From: Rutstroemia sp. NJR-2017a BVV2
Taxonomy: Eukaryota; Ascomycota; Leotiomycetes; Helotiales; Rutstroemiaceae
DNA length: 64,000 nt
Assembly (NCBI GenBank): GCA_002946415.1
Contig: NJPS01000043.1
Location: 744,001 to 808,000, forward strand
Direction of reading: 5' to 3'
Shown here one piece after another: positions 50,826-60,229 of this stretch (its first letter is position 1; each line of letters begins with the position of its first letter). The translations under genes were made by a program, and so were the position numbers. The notes beneath the pieces are model-generated. The model was not told the origin of the DNA. It made no database searches and saw only the letters and a program-made list of their open reading frames with translations.

Positions 50826-53125
50826 ATGTCCCAATACCATTATTCTTCGCATTCGTTAGGGCCTGACAGTATCCGCTTGCTCCGCCTGATGCCGCATGAA
50901 AACGACAGGTCTAGAATACAATGCGAGCTTTTCGGCTATACTCTACAGGATTCTGGCAAAGGTTCTCACTTGTATGAGGCTTTATCCTACACATGGGGTG
51001 GTTCGGACAAGAGCTGTTCTATCTCCATAGGCAGACAGAACTTACCTGTTACGGAAAACCTTTACAAAGCATTATTGCACCTTCAAGACCGCTCTTTGGA
51101 ACGAATTCTATGGATCGATGCTCTCTGCATCGACCAAGAAAACTTGGAGGAACGGGGTCAACAAGTGCAGCTTATGTCAAAAATCTATAGTAAAGCAGCC
51201 CGTGTACTTATTTGGCTTGGAGAGACAGCTCATGAGAGCGATAAAGCCCTGGAAACGATACGTATCATTGCAGAAGATAACTCTACGAATTCTTTGAAAG
51301 ATACAGCAACCCAGCAAGCAGTTCTAGCGCTACTTGAGCGATCATGGTTTCAGCGCATCTGGGTAAATAGATACTCAACAATATATATAAAAATAACTAA
51401 AAATCCATCTAGGTACTTCAGGAAGTTGCTGCAGCTCGACAGATCCTGGTTATATGCGGTTCTATGATGGTTGATGGGTATACCTTTTATTTAGGGGTAA
51501 ACCATTTCTACCAAGCTTGCCAAAACTTGGAGAATTCGATCTATCCAATAACAAACCTGATAAAAGGAGCAATCTTTCGGTCAAAATCTATAACAACTTC
51601 GTCAGGCAGGGCCTCTCTAAATATCTGCCACTTAGGGGAGCTAATTGATATGTTCCATACCCACAAGGCTTCCCTTGCTGTTGACAAGGTCTATGCTTTG
51701 CTCGGCATGAGCTCTGATGACCCAGGTGCAGCTGACCTGTTACCTGACTATGAAATTTCATGGGAAAAACTCTTCAAGAAACTTGTCAAATTCATTCTCG
51801 GTAAGGATGTATCTGTGGAGACTGGTCATAGCCAAAGGGCGGTGATCAAGAGCAAAGGCTGTATTCTTGGTCAAGTATCCACGGTGGGAAGCGACGAGAG
51901 ACAGAATGTGGATATATCATTCAAAAATGCAGCTTCAAATTTCGACGATGTGATGAAATGGAAACTTCAGACATCGGCGAAATCTATTCAAAAACATGAT
52001 ATTATTTGTTTTCTGCAAGGAGCTTCAAAGCCAACAATTATTAGGCTGTGCAAAGATTACTTTACCATTATCGTTGCTGCAGTTACACCTCTCAACGATA
52101 ATCATCGTTTTGGGAAACAAGAATTTTCCAAACCGCCAACACACTTCCCACGGGACCTCCTACTTGTTTGGGATTGGGAAAAGCCTCTGAGAGAGACCCA
52201 AGAAGAAGAAGAAGGAGAAGGAGAAGAATATAACGCCTCGATAAAAACAAATAGCCAAGTGCTAGAGTATTCAAAAGCAAAGTTTGGGGACTATTCAGAT
52301 CAGGCAACTAGAATATGGAATATTGCACCAGTTTTCGGAGACTTGAAACAGTTTGAAATAGCAGAAAAGAGGCTTCGAGAAGCAATAGAGATAGCGTTCG
52401 GAAACGAGCAACTATATACGCTAGAAAGCCCACATGGTCTGACACTGCTATCATGGGCTGCAGGGAGTGGGCATGATGAAGTAGTATCCCTACTATTTGC
52501 AAAAGATATTATCGATCCTGACTTGAAGGATCCTAAGTACAGTCGAACACCATTGTCGTGGGCTGCTGGGAATGGGCGTGAGACTGTTGTTAAGCTATTG
52601 CTTGAGACAGGCAAAGTGGATATTGACTCAGAGGATTCTGAGTATAGTCGAACACCGTTGTCGTGGGCTGCTGGGAATGGGCGTGAGACTGTTGTTAAGC
52701 TGCTAGTGGAGAAAGGCGCTGAGCTTGAGACCAAAGATCGTTATGGTCGGACGCCGTTATCACAGGCTGCTTACAATGGGCATGAGGCTATTGTTAAGCT
52801 GCTAGTGGAGAAAGGCGCTGAGCTTGAGACCAAAGATCGTTATGGTCAGACGCCGCTATTACAGGCTGCTTGGAATGGGCATGAGGCTGTTGTTAAGCTG
52901 CTAGTGGAGAAAGGCGCTGAGCTTGAGACCAAAGGTGGTTATGGTCGGACGCCGTTATCACGGGCTGCTGGGAATGGGCATGAGGCTATTGTTAAGCTGC
53001 TAGTGGAGAAAGGCGCTGAGCTTGAGACCAAAGATCGTTATGGTCAGACGCCGCTATTATGGGCTGCTGAAAATGGGCACAAGGCTATCATCGAGCTACT
53101 AGAGAAGGGTTCTAAGAAATCTTAA
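50826..53125 (+). CDS. HET-domain protein with C-terminal ankyrin repeats
   Basis: Two exons (50826-51362, 51413-53125; intron 50 bp with AATAACTAA branch site) encode 749 residues. The HET domain spans about residues 49-200 and carries its three blocks: YEALSYTWG, ILWIDALCIDQENLEER followed by IYSKAARVLIWLGE, and WFQRIWVLQEVAAAR, the last restored by splicing. DKVYALLGMSSDD follows, as in most HET proteins. The C-terminus has seven ankyrin repeats (about 52430-53115). Repeats 3-6 are 99-bp units that are nearly identical in DNA. HET proteins trigger heterokaryon-incompatibility cell death when a partner is recognised, and tandem repeats often form the variable recognition surface. A TATA-like sequence lies only ~10 bp before the chosen ATG; a downstream Met at residue 22 is an alternative start. 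Confidence 0.9.
52638..53100 (+). repeat. Near-identical 99-bp ankyrin-encoding tandem repeats
   Basis: Units beginning TATGGTCGGACGCCG or TATGGTCAGACGCCG and sharing GTTAAGCTGCTAGTGGAG are repeated with few differences. Such DNA-level identity suggests recent amplification or gene conversion. Confidence 0.85.
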
Positions 53126-53239
53126 TAATCTATATTTGCTATTGTCGCTACACCCTTCACACCTCCAACTCACTCATTCATCAATGATAGGTCAAGATGT
53201 TTTTAAGGGTTTGTAGCTGATTCATTATTAGAAGGGTAT

Positions 53240-53604
53240 TGTTACGTCGTCGATTCTCTGATCACGTGGAAGTGATCAGATAACTAGGTAGGTTTAGAAT
53301 TGAAGCAGTCAAGCAGGAGATCGCGATAATGAAGCGGTTGATCAAGTAGTAACTAAATAATGATTGAGATTACTATTTGAGTTAAGCACAAAGCTCTATT
53401 TACTAAGGAAATACATTCTGCTTATATAGATCTTCGTCTCATCTGTCCTAGCGATCCAAATCGCTAGGACAAGTGAGTCTTACTTATCTCGCTGATCCAA
53501 ATCAGTGAGATCAGTAGGACATAATCCTTTCCTACCTGAGGTTCTACTAAGTTATCACCAGATAACTTTGAGCCTAAGGTCCTCAGGCCTTACGGTTCGT
53601 AATA
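53240..53604 (+). mobile_element. Solo-LTR-like element A
   Basis: The element begins TGTTACG and ends CGTAATA, a one-base decay of CGTAACA, and shares an ordered series of blocks with the element at 62742. These are TCACGTGGAAGTGATCA, the CATTCTGCTTATATA promoter-like box, GGTTCTACT, GAGCCTAAGGTCC and TTCGTAA. Length is ~365 bp. No internal retrotransposon genes flank it and I see no clear target duplication. Confidence 0.6.
53445..53510. repeat. Twin hairpins with CCAA loops inside element A
   Basis: GTCCTAGCGAT and ATCGCTAGGAC flank CCAA (53445-53470), a perfect 11-bp stem. A second, TCTCGCTGAT/ATCAGTGAGA with the same CCAA loop (53487-53510), has one mismatch. Confidence 0.8.
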
Positions 53605-54835
53605 TCTTAGAGCTGTTATTTATCTGACCTTATACTGACTTATAACAATATATCTCCGTAAGCCTTACGTCAATATAGGTATCGATTGGTAAACCATCCC
53701 AGATTCATATATAGTATAAACCTCTTCTCGGGAGGTTTAATAGTATCCTTATAGAACTTCTGTTCCTATTTGCGAAAGGCCTTATAGATATAATATATTG
53801 CTATATAACCTCTATCGGCGGCTTCACGGAAGATTTGTAAATCGATTATAGCCTCAGCCGCGGAGGACCGTATTACAGTATAGATCGAGATATTACCCTG
53901 ACGGAGCCAGTCGTATATATAAGTTGTTGTATTGTGGTTGTATTAGTTATTGGTAGCTTGTATATCCGGAGAGAGAGTCTCGATATATTCGTGATCTGTC
54001 TTCCATGCCCCCTGGAAGAAAAAGCCGGCATGGATTCGATTCGATTCGATTGAGATGTTTCATATACTAAGCGTTTATCTAGACTTTCGCAAAGCTGGCG
54101 AGGAGTTTAACCAGCCAAGCTTTGAGAGCTGGATGTAATGGTGGGATCCAAAAGAGCACTTGGGGATCAGTGATAGGAGTGACAAATGGATCAGAAACCT
54201 CGATTCTTTGAACCCTTGGCTTGAACCAGTATTCGGAAGAACGTCTGAGCCCAACATCCATAGAGACGTCCCTTTTTTGAAGTTAAGTAAAAATTTATTC
54301 TCTGCCAAATTTGCTGTTGAATCTAAAGTCTGATATTAGATAACCATTAAGAACTGCATTTACTCGCTAGCGAATAATAGTCCCAAGAGTATAACTAGTT
54401 GTTGGAACCGCTGAAGTAGGGTAGGTGGGGCAGGTGCCCACCACCTTAAACTGAACGTCGTAGTGATCAATTAGGCTTACGAAGCCTATGGTTCAGGCCT
54501 ACAATGCCTGTGGCAAATAGTCCTGAAAGGCCTATAAATATAGCTAGTCCTTCCCACTGTAGATAGCTCATTAGAATAGCTGAATCAAGCATTAGTTGCA
54601 CCTATTGTTAAATCCATTGAAGCCTATAATTAGTGCATTTAGTGCATTACCCGCTGAGATCCGCCAAGACTAGTCTTGAAAGTGTGTTGAGATCTTCACC
54701 GAGGAGCGAGATCTGAGATTATCTCTCTGATTCAAATGAGTGAAAGTAACTCGCAAGTAGTTTGTCTTCTCGTGAGATATATTAATAAGCCTGGCTGCTT
54801 TTACAAGTATCAACATCTCTAGGGTTGCCAATTTC
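53605..54835. other. AT-rich, transposon-like intergenic stretch
   Basis: TA-rich sequence (53600-53990) looks mutated or repeat-derived. A possible LTR begins TGTTGGAACC at 54400 with a CTATAAATA box at 54532. No intact gene is seen. Confidence 0.4.
54400..54660 (+). mobile_element. Possible LTR fragment
   Basis: TGTTGGAACC followed ~130 bp later by CTATAAATA resembles a copia-type LTR start and promoter. I could not find the matching 3' end, so the right boundary is approximate. Confidence 0.25.
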
Positions 54836-55285
54836 CTACAAAGTTCTCTGAGCCTCTTTTTCCCAAATGTCCATTCCAGACGAAGCACCTAGGACCCTTG
54901 AGTCTTCATCTTTGGAAATCCATCTCTTGCCGTTCATATCCACTTTTTTGAAATCTTGGCTCTTCTTGACTCTGTTCCCTAGCCTGCTACGCGCCAAACC
55001 ACATTTTTCCTCGTGGCGAAGGAGATTCCACTTCTTTTTGCAGCCTTTCCTACAATGTTGACACCAGTATTGGTCTTTTGACACAATCCTGCAGCCGCTC
55101 CTCATGTGCTCTCCGAGGCTACTATTACTGCAAAAACTTGTATCGCAATATTGACATTGCCACTTCTGGTTTGAGGAGTTGGAGGCAGTCGGATATCCCT
55201 GAGTCTGTTCGGAAGGCGAAACGCTGTGCTGTAAACTTTGTTGGACATGTGCAAGCAAGCATCGTAGTAAGGGCGATAGAAACAC
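54836..55285 (-). CDS. Orphan zinc-finger protein fragment (two C2HC-type fingers)
   Basis: An open frame of about 150 codons ends at TAG 54836. It encodes two finger-like units, CQYC-X12-H-X4-C and CQHC-X12-H-X4-C, a C2HC variant of C2H2 fingers, followed by a basic segment. No in-frame ATG precedes the fingers after the upstream stop. An additional exon is therefore needed, or the gene is truncated; a GTATGT donor near 55286 does not give a clean start. I therefore treat it as partial. Nucleic-acid binding is inferred from the fingers. Confidence 0.4.
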   Translation of the reverse strand: MFLSPLLRCLLAHVQQSLQHSVSPSEQTQGYPTASNSSNQKWQCQYCDTSFCSNSSLGEHMRSGCRIVSKDQYWCQHCRKGCKKKWNLLRHEEKCGLARSRLGNRVKKSQDFKKVDMNGKRWISKDEDSRVLGASSGMDIWEKEAQRTL

Positions 55286-56309
55286 ATACTAGGACTTCAT
55301 ACTGGTTTTGCTCAACTCAGAGATATCGGATTGGATCTTAATCTCTGATAAACCAAGATATACCGCAAGAACAAGGCAGTTGCGCAGAACAATCCAACCC
55401 CAGTCAGATCTCTCGGATTTATGAACTGCAATAATTGCCAACGCCCGCGGTACATCGTTGGTATGACGGAGGACTAATACTTCGTTAGGACTTTAGAATC
55501 TGGACTTGGTCATATATACTTACATAGTAGGAATGCAATAACGGCACCAAATATGGCCGTTGCCGCCAGCATTACAACTTTCCACCTTTCCTTGTGTGTT
55601 TTTGGAATTTCTTCATCATGATCATGATTGTTTATAGGCGGAGATACTGGATGGGAGGCGTCTGTGTATTGCGTCTGAATGAAGCGGGGATTTTCCTGGC
55701 TGTACTGGGAGATATCACGCACGCCCGTCATATCTATCAAATTTTGGAAGAGTTCCTGAAAGTAAATTATATAGGGCTTATCAGTGTAGGGTGAGAAGTC
55801 GGAATATGTTTTCTTCCAAAGGGCATAGACAATATCGTCGTATAGCGGCTTGTCTCCCTCGTTGACTATCAATCTCCAGCGATCGAGGTCAACAAGGAAT
55901 CTGTATATGAGATTAGCTCGTGTCATCATTATATGGCGGCGTTACCGGTTCGGGCACATACTCCTCCCTATTACAAAATAGCGGCTTCGTATCTCCCAAG
56001 TATAAACCTTCCTCTCCTGCTTCCCTCATTGCATTAGCTACCAGTAGACAAGTGCATATCTCTTTCAGGGTTCGAGGTAGGCGATTTCTGAACAATGCGC
56101 GAACTGTACTCATGCCTTCGTTCCATACATCTTGGACAGTCGGTGGTGATTCTCCATACCATATAAAATTTTCGGACGGAGGTATAGGTAACATGCGAAA
56201 ATTTTCCAGGAAAGTTGGACAAATGTTTTCCAAGGACTTACGCAGGAGGTGCCCTAGCTTCTGACGCTGGAGTTTCTGATGGTGAAACTTCTGACGCTCG
56301 AGTTCCTGG

Positions 56310-56412
56310 TTACGCTCGAGTTCCTCACGCTCGAGTTCTTGGCGACGCTCGAGTTGCTGGCGACGCTCGAGTTGCTGGCGATGCTCGAGTTGCTGGCGAT
56401 GCTCGAATTCCT
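56310..56412 (-). repeat. 18-bp tandem repeat encoding QLERRQ-type units
   Basis: CTGGCGACGCTCGAGTTG units (+ strand) recur about five times with few changes, flanked by more degenerate copies out to about 56270 and 56660. Confidence 0.85.
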
Positions 56413-56762
56413 GACAGCTAACTGCATGATGCCGCTCGAGTTTCTGCCGCTCGAGTTTCTGATGGCTCTGGAGCTCCTGATGTGCGAGTCTCTGAAGATG
56501 GTCTAGCTCCAGGAAATGCTTGAGTTCCTGGCGATGCTCGAGTCCTGGGAGATTCTCCAGTTCTTGGTGATGCTCAAGTTCCTGGCGACGCTTGAATACC
56601 TGGAGACGCTCACGTTCCTGGCGACGCTCACGTTCCGGACGCTCACGTTCCCATTCAAGCTGAAGGTACTCGCGATACAGAGATGCAGCACGCTCGACTC
56701 GTGATGGGAATCGGCGATTGATGCTGCTCTCGACGTCCCGAATAGGTGTTGTGAGCACTAAG

Positions 56763-56920
56763 GTGGGGCGAGACGAGTAGTTCTTAAATTCCTGCCGATG
56801 CTCCGTGGGGCGAGACGAGTGGTTCTTAAATTTCCGCCGATGCTCCGTGGGGCGAGAGGAGTGGTTCTTGAATTTCTGCCGATGCTCCGGGGGCGGAGAG
56901 AGTGGTTCTGCCGATGCTCC
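56763..56920 (-). repeat. 42-bp tandem repeat with a frameshifted fourth copy
   Basis: Units starting GTGGGGCGAG at 56763, 56805 and 56847 are nearly identical. The fourth (from about 56888) lacks a 9-bp block and one T. Confidence 0.85.
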
Positions 56921-57659
56921 GATTCGTAGGGATCTAAATAGTAATGCCCTATAAACATCTGATCAAGTCTATCAAGGTATATCTGTGTTGACCACTGCTG
57001 CATATCTTGCCAATGGGAAGGGGAGGGGAAGTCCTGTTGATTCTTAAGCCCGATGCTCTTGTACATAGTATGATCTACAAGGAAGTTGCTGGCGAAGAGT
57101 CTCAGCTCTAGGATATCCAAGTCTGGCGCTTCTCCGCCTTGTTCATTTTCTGCATGGCGTTGCTCTTCATCTGAAAGAAGTGACTTTAGAACCTCGTAAT
57201 ATGGGAGGAGAGTCGCGAGGTTGAATGTAAGGGAAAGGTCATGGTGTTGCAAAACTCGGCGCAAAAGTTCTTGTAAACGTTTGCTCTCAATTCGGACCTC
57301 AACACTAGCAATGGAGCGATATTCCCTAACACTGAAGGCAGGTGGACCGGTACGGACCGCATTTTCGAAAATTCCGTTGCCTGTGGACGAACGGCAATAA
57401 ATCTGATCACTAAATACTGTCAGCAGGGAAAAGTAGGAGGAAGCTCTTGAGAAAGAAGTGATAGGGTACGTGTGAGCAAGACAGGGTATGAGAATACGTA
57501 CTCTTCGAGATATTGTATATAATTGAAATACGGTTTCGCAGAGTTGGGATCTCCTTCGGAGAAGGTTGACATGATGCCCTCAGCATAGGGTTGGGTTGAA
57601 TTACTGCTGCTGCTTGGTAGCCAGATCGAAGGAGGAGATGGACCTTTTATGTTTTCCAT

Positions 57660-59055
57660 GGAAGGGTCGCCGCCCCAGGGAAATGGCAGCTGATGCCTTG
57701 ATTCCTCATCTGAGAGCTGACGGTTACATGGCTGTGGCTGTAGCCGCTGCTAGGATTGACTTGACTGCAGGTAGATATGTCGCGAGGAATTAGCAGGGAT
57801 TTTCCTGCAACAATGAAGATGCTTGAGGAATTAAAAGACACTTGAGGAATTAAAAGATACTTGAGGAATCGGCCAAATAAACGCTAGTGCTCCGCATGAG
57901 ACACAAGGGTTATTATTGGCTGTGATTAAAGTATTTGAGGAATTGTATTCCGGGGAATTGCGCCTTAGTTCTCCACCCTCCACACCCTCTCGGTAGAAGA
58001 AAAAAAACGTCCCTTTCACGCACAGACCACACCACCGCTTGAAGATTATTGGTGTTTCATGATTGTAGTTCGCCCGCGGATGAGACATTTTTTTCTTCTG
58101 CGCAGAGACCCCAGCCCCTCCAAAAACCGGGCCATCTATAGATTCCAGCGCCAGGTCTGTTATACCGAGTACGCATGACAAAAATCTAGCCGAAATATCA
58201 CACAGGAACTGATTGTCCCAATCGATGGAATTCATTGGCAGGAAGGACCGTTTCGCGGAGATGTTTTAATTTCCACTCTTACCGGCAGAAACCCAAAGGA
58301 CCCACGATGGCAGGCCTGTATGTTACTGTAGTACAAAGTCTATGCATCTGCCATATGCATACGCAAGATTGAGGAATTTGAGGAATCCGTGTCCACTGCG
58401 GGGAGCTGCAGCTTCCAAGCTCCTTTATTCGTGGTTGCTGTCAGCCTTCGTAAGTACCTTTGCGGCGCATGGCAAACATCGAGAATAACCTGATTCTTCT
58501 GGCCATTTCTTACAGTGATACTATCTGATGCTGCTCATGATCCAGCAGCGTAGCGTAACATTGCTCCTGCACTCACTACATGTACGTCTCCACAACTCGT
58601 GTCGCCCACCTAATACACTTGCATTGTCTTACCAGACAGCATTCCCTGCTCCCATAAACTAATGCAGTTCAACAACGGGATGGACCGCGGCCCAATGAGG
58701 CTCTGCGCCTAGTCACGACTTTTCAGATGAGGAATTTCAAGAACATCATACGGATGGTCATCGTAGCTTCATCAGAAAGAAACTTCTCTACGAGGATGCT
58801 GGTACCTGAGTTCTTCCTGCTTGCGAAATTCCTCACACCGGTTTGAAGTTCACTTCACTACTTACTCCACTATTCGTCGTGCCTCAATTTAGAAATTCTA
58901 ATCGTCCCAGCCAGTGTATATAAAAGTCAGACTATTGGAACCATCATGGCCACTTCTATGATAGCTCTTCATTGCGATCACCGTCACTCCAGCAGACACA
59001 ACGCAACTTAATTACTTTTATGCTGCCATAGTGTAATCTCAATATCTCTACCAAA
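57660..59055. promoter_or_regulatory. Divergent upstream region with a recurrent TGAGGAAT motif
   Basis: Nine exact copies of TGAGGAAT (both strands) occur between 57701 and 58835, three of them in a short ~19-bp-spaced array at 57824-57869. The region lies between the leftward gene starting at 57659 and the rightward gene starting at 59056, so it could be a shared control region. No coding frame is convincing. Confidence 0.45.
58917..58926 (+). promoter_or_regulatory. TATA box of the 59056 microprotein gene
   Basis: TATATAAAAG lies 130 bp upstream of the ATG, a typical distance for a fungal core promoter. Confidence 0.6.
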
Positions 59056-59433
59056 ATGCCCATCAACGGTACTATCCTTCCCGTCTCCTATTTGGATCCT
59101 AACTAATCTCCCATAAGGAACGCTCACCACCTTCGAGGTTCTTGCCTTCAGCATCACTCCAAACATCCAATCCACTCTCAAGCCCGCCGCCACTTCTTCC
59201 ATCACCATCGTCAGTAACCCCGTCGCGATCATCGTCTTTGGGGTGGCGGGCCTTGTTGCAACCGTCAGCACGCCTTTCTTGGTGCATTGGTGGAAGCTGC
59301 ATAAACGTATGTGAACCCTGTTGGATCCTAGGAACACAGTGCTGAATACGGTCCAGGCAAGCGAACTCGAGACCTTCAGGGTGGTGACGTGGAGTTGGCG
59401 GCAGGCCAGGGGAATCTTCCTCGGGTGTGTTGA
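59056..59433 (+). CDS. 92-residue single-pass membrane microprotein
   Basis: Three exons (59056-59068, 59118-59306, 59357-59433; introns 49 and 50 bp) join in frame to a 92-residue protein. Splice signals are good (GTACTA...CTAACTAAT...AAG; GTATGT...CTGAATAC...CAG), and a TATA box lies upstream. The protein starts MPINGTLTTFEVL, has one hydrophobic helix (about residues 38-60, VAIIVFGVAGLVATVSTPFLV) and a strongly basic stop-transfer segment HWWKLHKRKRTR. It ends in a polar tail. I recognise no family. It is too small and too spliced for simple frame tracks. The even frame preservation across both introns argues it is a real gene. Confidence 0.55.
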
Positions 59434-60229
59434 TTGATGCGAAGAAGTTATAGATCAGCGTACATTTTTTAGATTGGCATGCTGGCAGATTGGATTAAAC
59501 TTGCGATAAATATGATTCGAGGCTGATATGCTCTCTTGCGCACTAGCTCTTTCTCCTTCCATCTCATACGCTCGTATAAGTAATTGATACCTCCACCTTC
59601 CCTTCGGACAGCTCTTCCCGCTCGCTCATTCGTAGACTACGTGAAAGGTACTTCCTGTACTGCCCCATGTTCCCTTCCCGCTCTGTGGAAACAGCCTCGC
59701 GGTAATTTGTAATGCAGCTTTAGGGAGTTTTGCTACGTGATATCAGTCGTTATGCACTTTGAAGGGACAGGAGCACGAATGAGGTCGAATGCGACTGGGA
59801 TAAACAACGGGCGCACAGCAACATTCTATCAATGCAGCTCAGTCGCCGAAATCACTCTACTTGCCTTCCCTTGCCTTGCTTGCATGAAATTATCCGCTCT
59901 GCGGGCAGACGGAAGGAATCTTTGTATGAATCGTCCCCTGGTTGATCAAGTCAATAGTATCGAGAATAAATAATATATTGAAGTTAAAGATAATCAACAA
60001 GGAACTTATCGATTACAACTAATATAATTATTATATATGATACTTGTATATAGCTCTCACGCGTGATGAGGCAACCAGGAACTCATCTTTTAAATTGATA
60101 CTGAAACCAAACTACCAAAAAACAAATCTTCCAAAAAACAAATCTACTCCAGAAAATTCGCCGCAAACAATGACCTTTATGTATATACCAAACACAACCC
60201 TCCACGTGGCCGACTAAGTCGCTTCGCCC
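59434..60229. other. Intergenic
   Basis: No supportable gene. Frame 59737-59973 lacks domains. Confidence 0.5.

Larger units (their letters stand above)
55510..57659 (-). pseudogene. Repeat-rich tail-anchored protein gene with a frameshift
   Basis: Exons 57659-57502, 57409-55962 and 55900-55510 are joined by introns of 92 and 61 bp (GTACGT and GTATGT donors, GCTAATC branch site). The N-terminal ~210 residues are globular and unrecognised. Next comes a 14-residue repeat (EHRQKFKNHSSRPT type) encoded by 42-bp units. After it lies a highly charged Gln-Leu-Glu-Arg-His region with QQLERR units, probably a long helix. A C-terminal globular segment precedes one terminal transmembrane helix (VVMLAATAIFGAVIAFLLC), so the protein would be tail-anchored. 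One base is missing in the fourth 42-bp unit (G-run at 56889-56893), shifting the frame; read literally, the product stops after about 269 residues. It could be a real lesion, a slippage polymorphism or a sequencing error. Confidence 0.55.

Noticed and set aside
53240..53604. Target-site duplications around the LTR-like elements
   Set aside because: The five bases on either side do not match for either element, so none is claimed.
56270..56690. Regular spaced repeats suggestive of a CRISPR array
   Set aside because: These are 18-bp coding repeats without unique spacers, in a eukaryotic gene.
57831..58235. 134-codon minus-strand frame
   Set aside because: It contains homopolymer-derived Lys and Phe runs and the repeated TGAGGAAT motif; it is probably non-coding.
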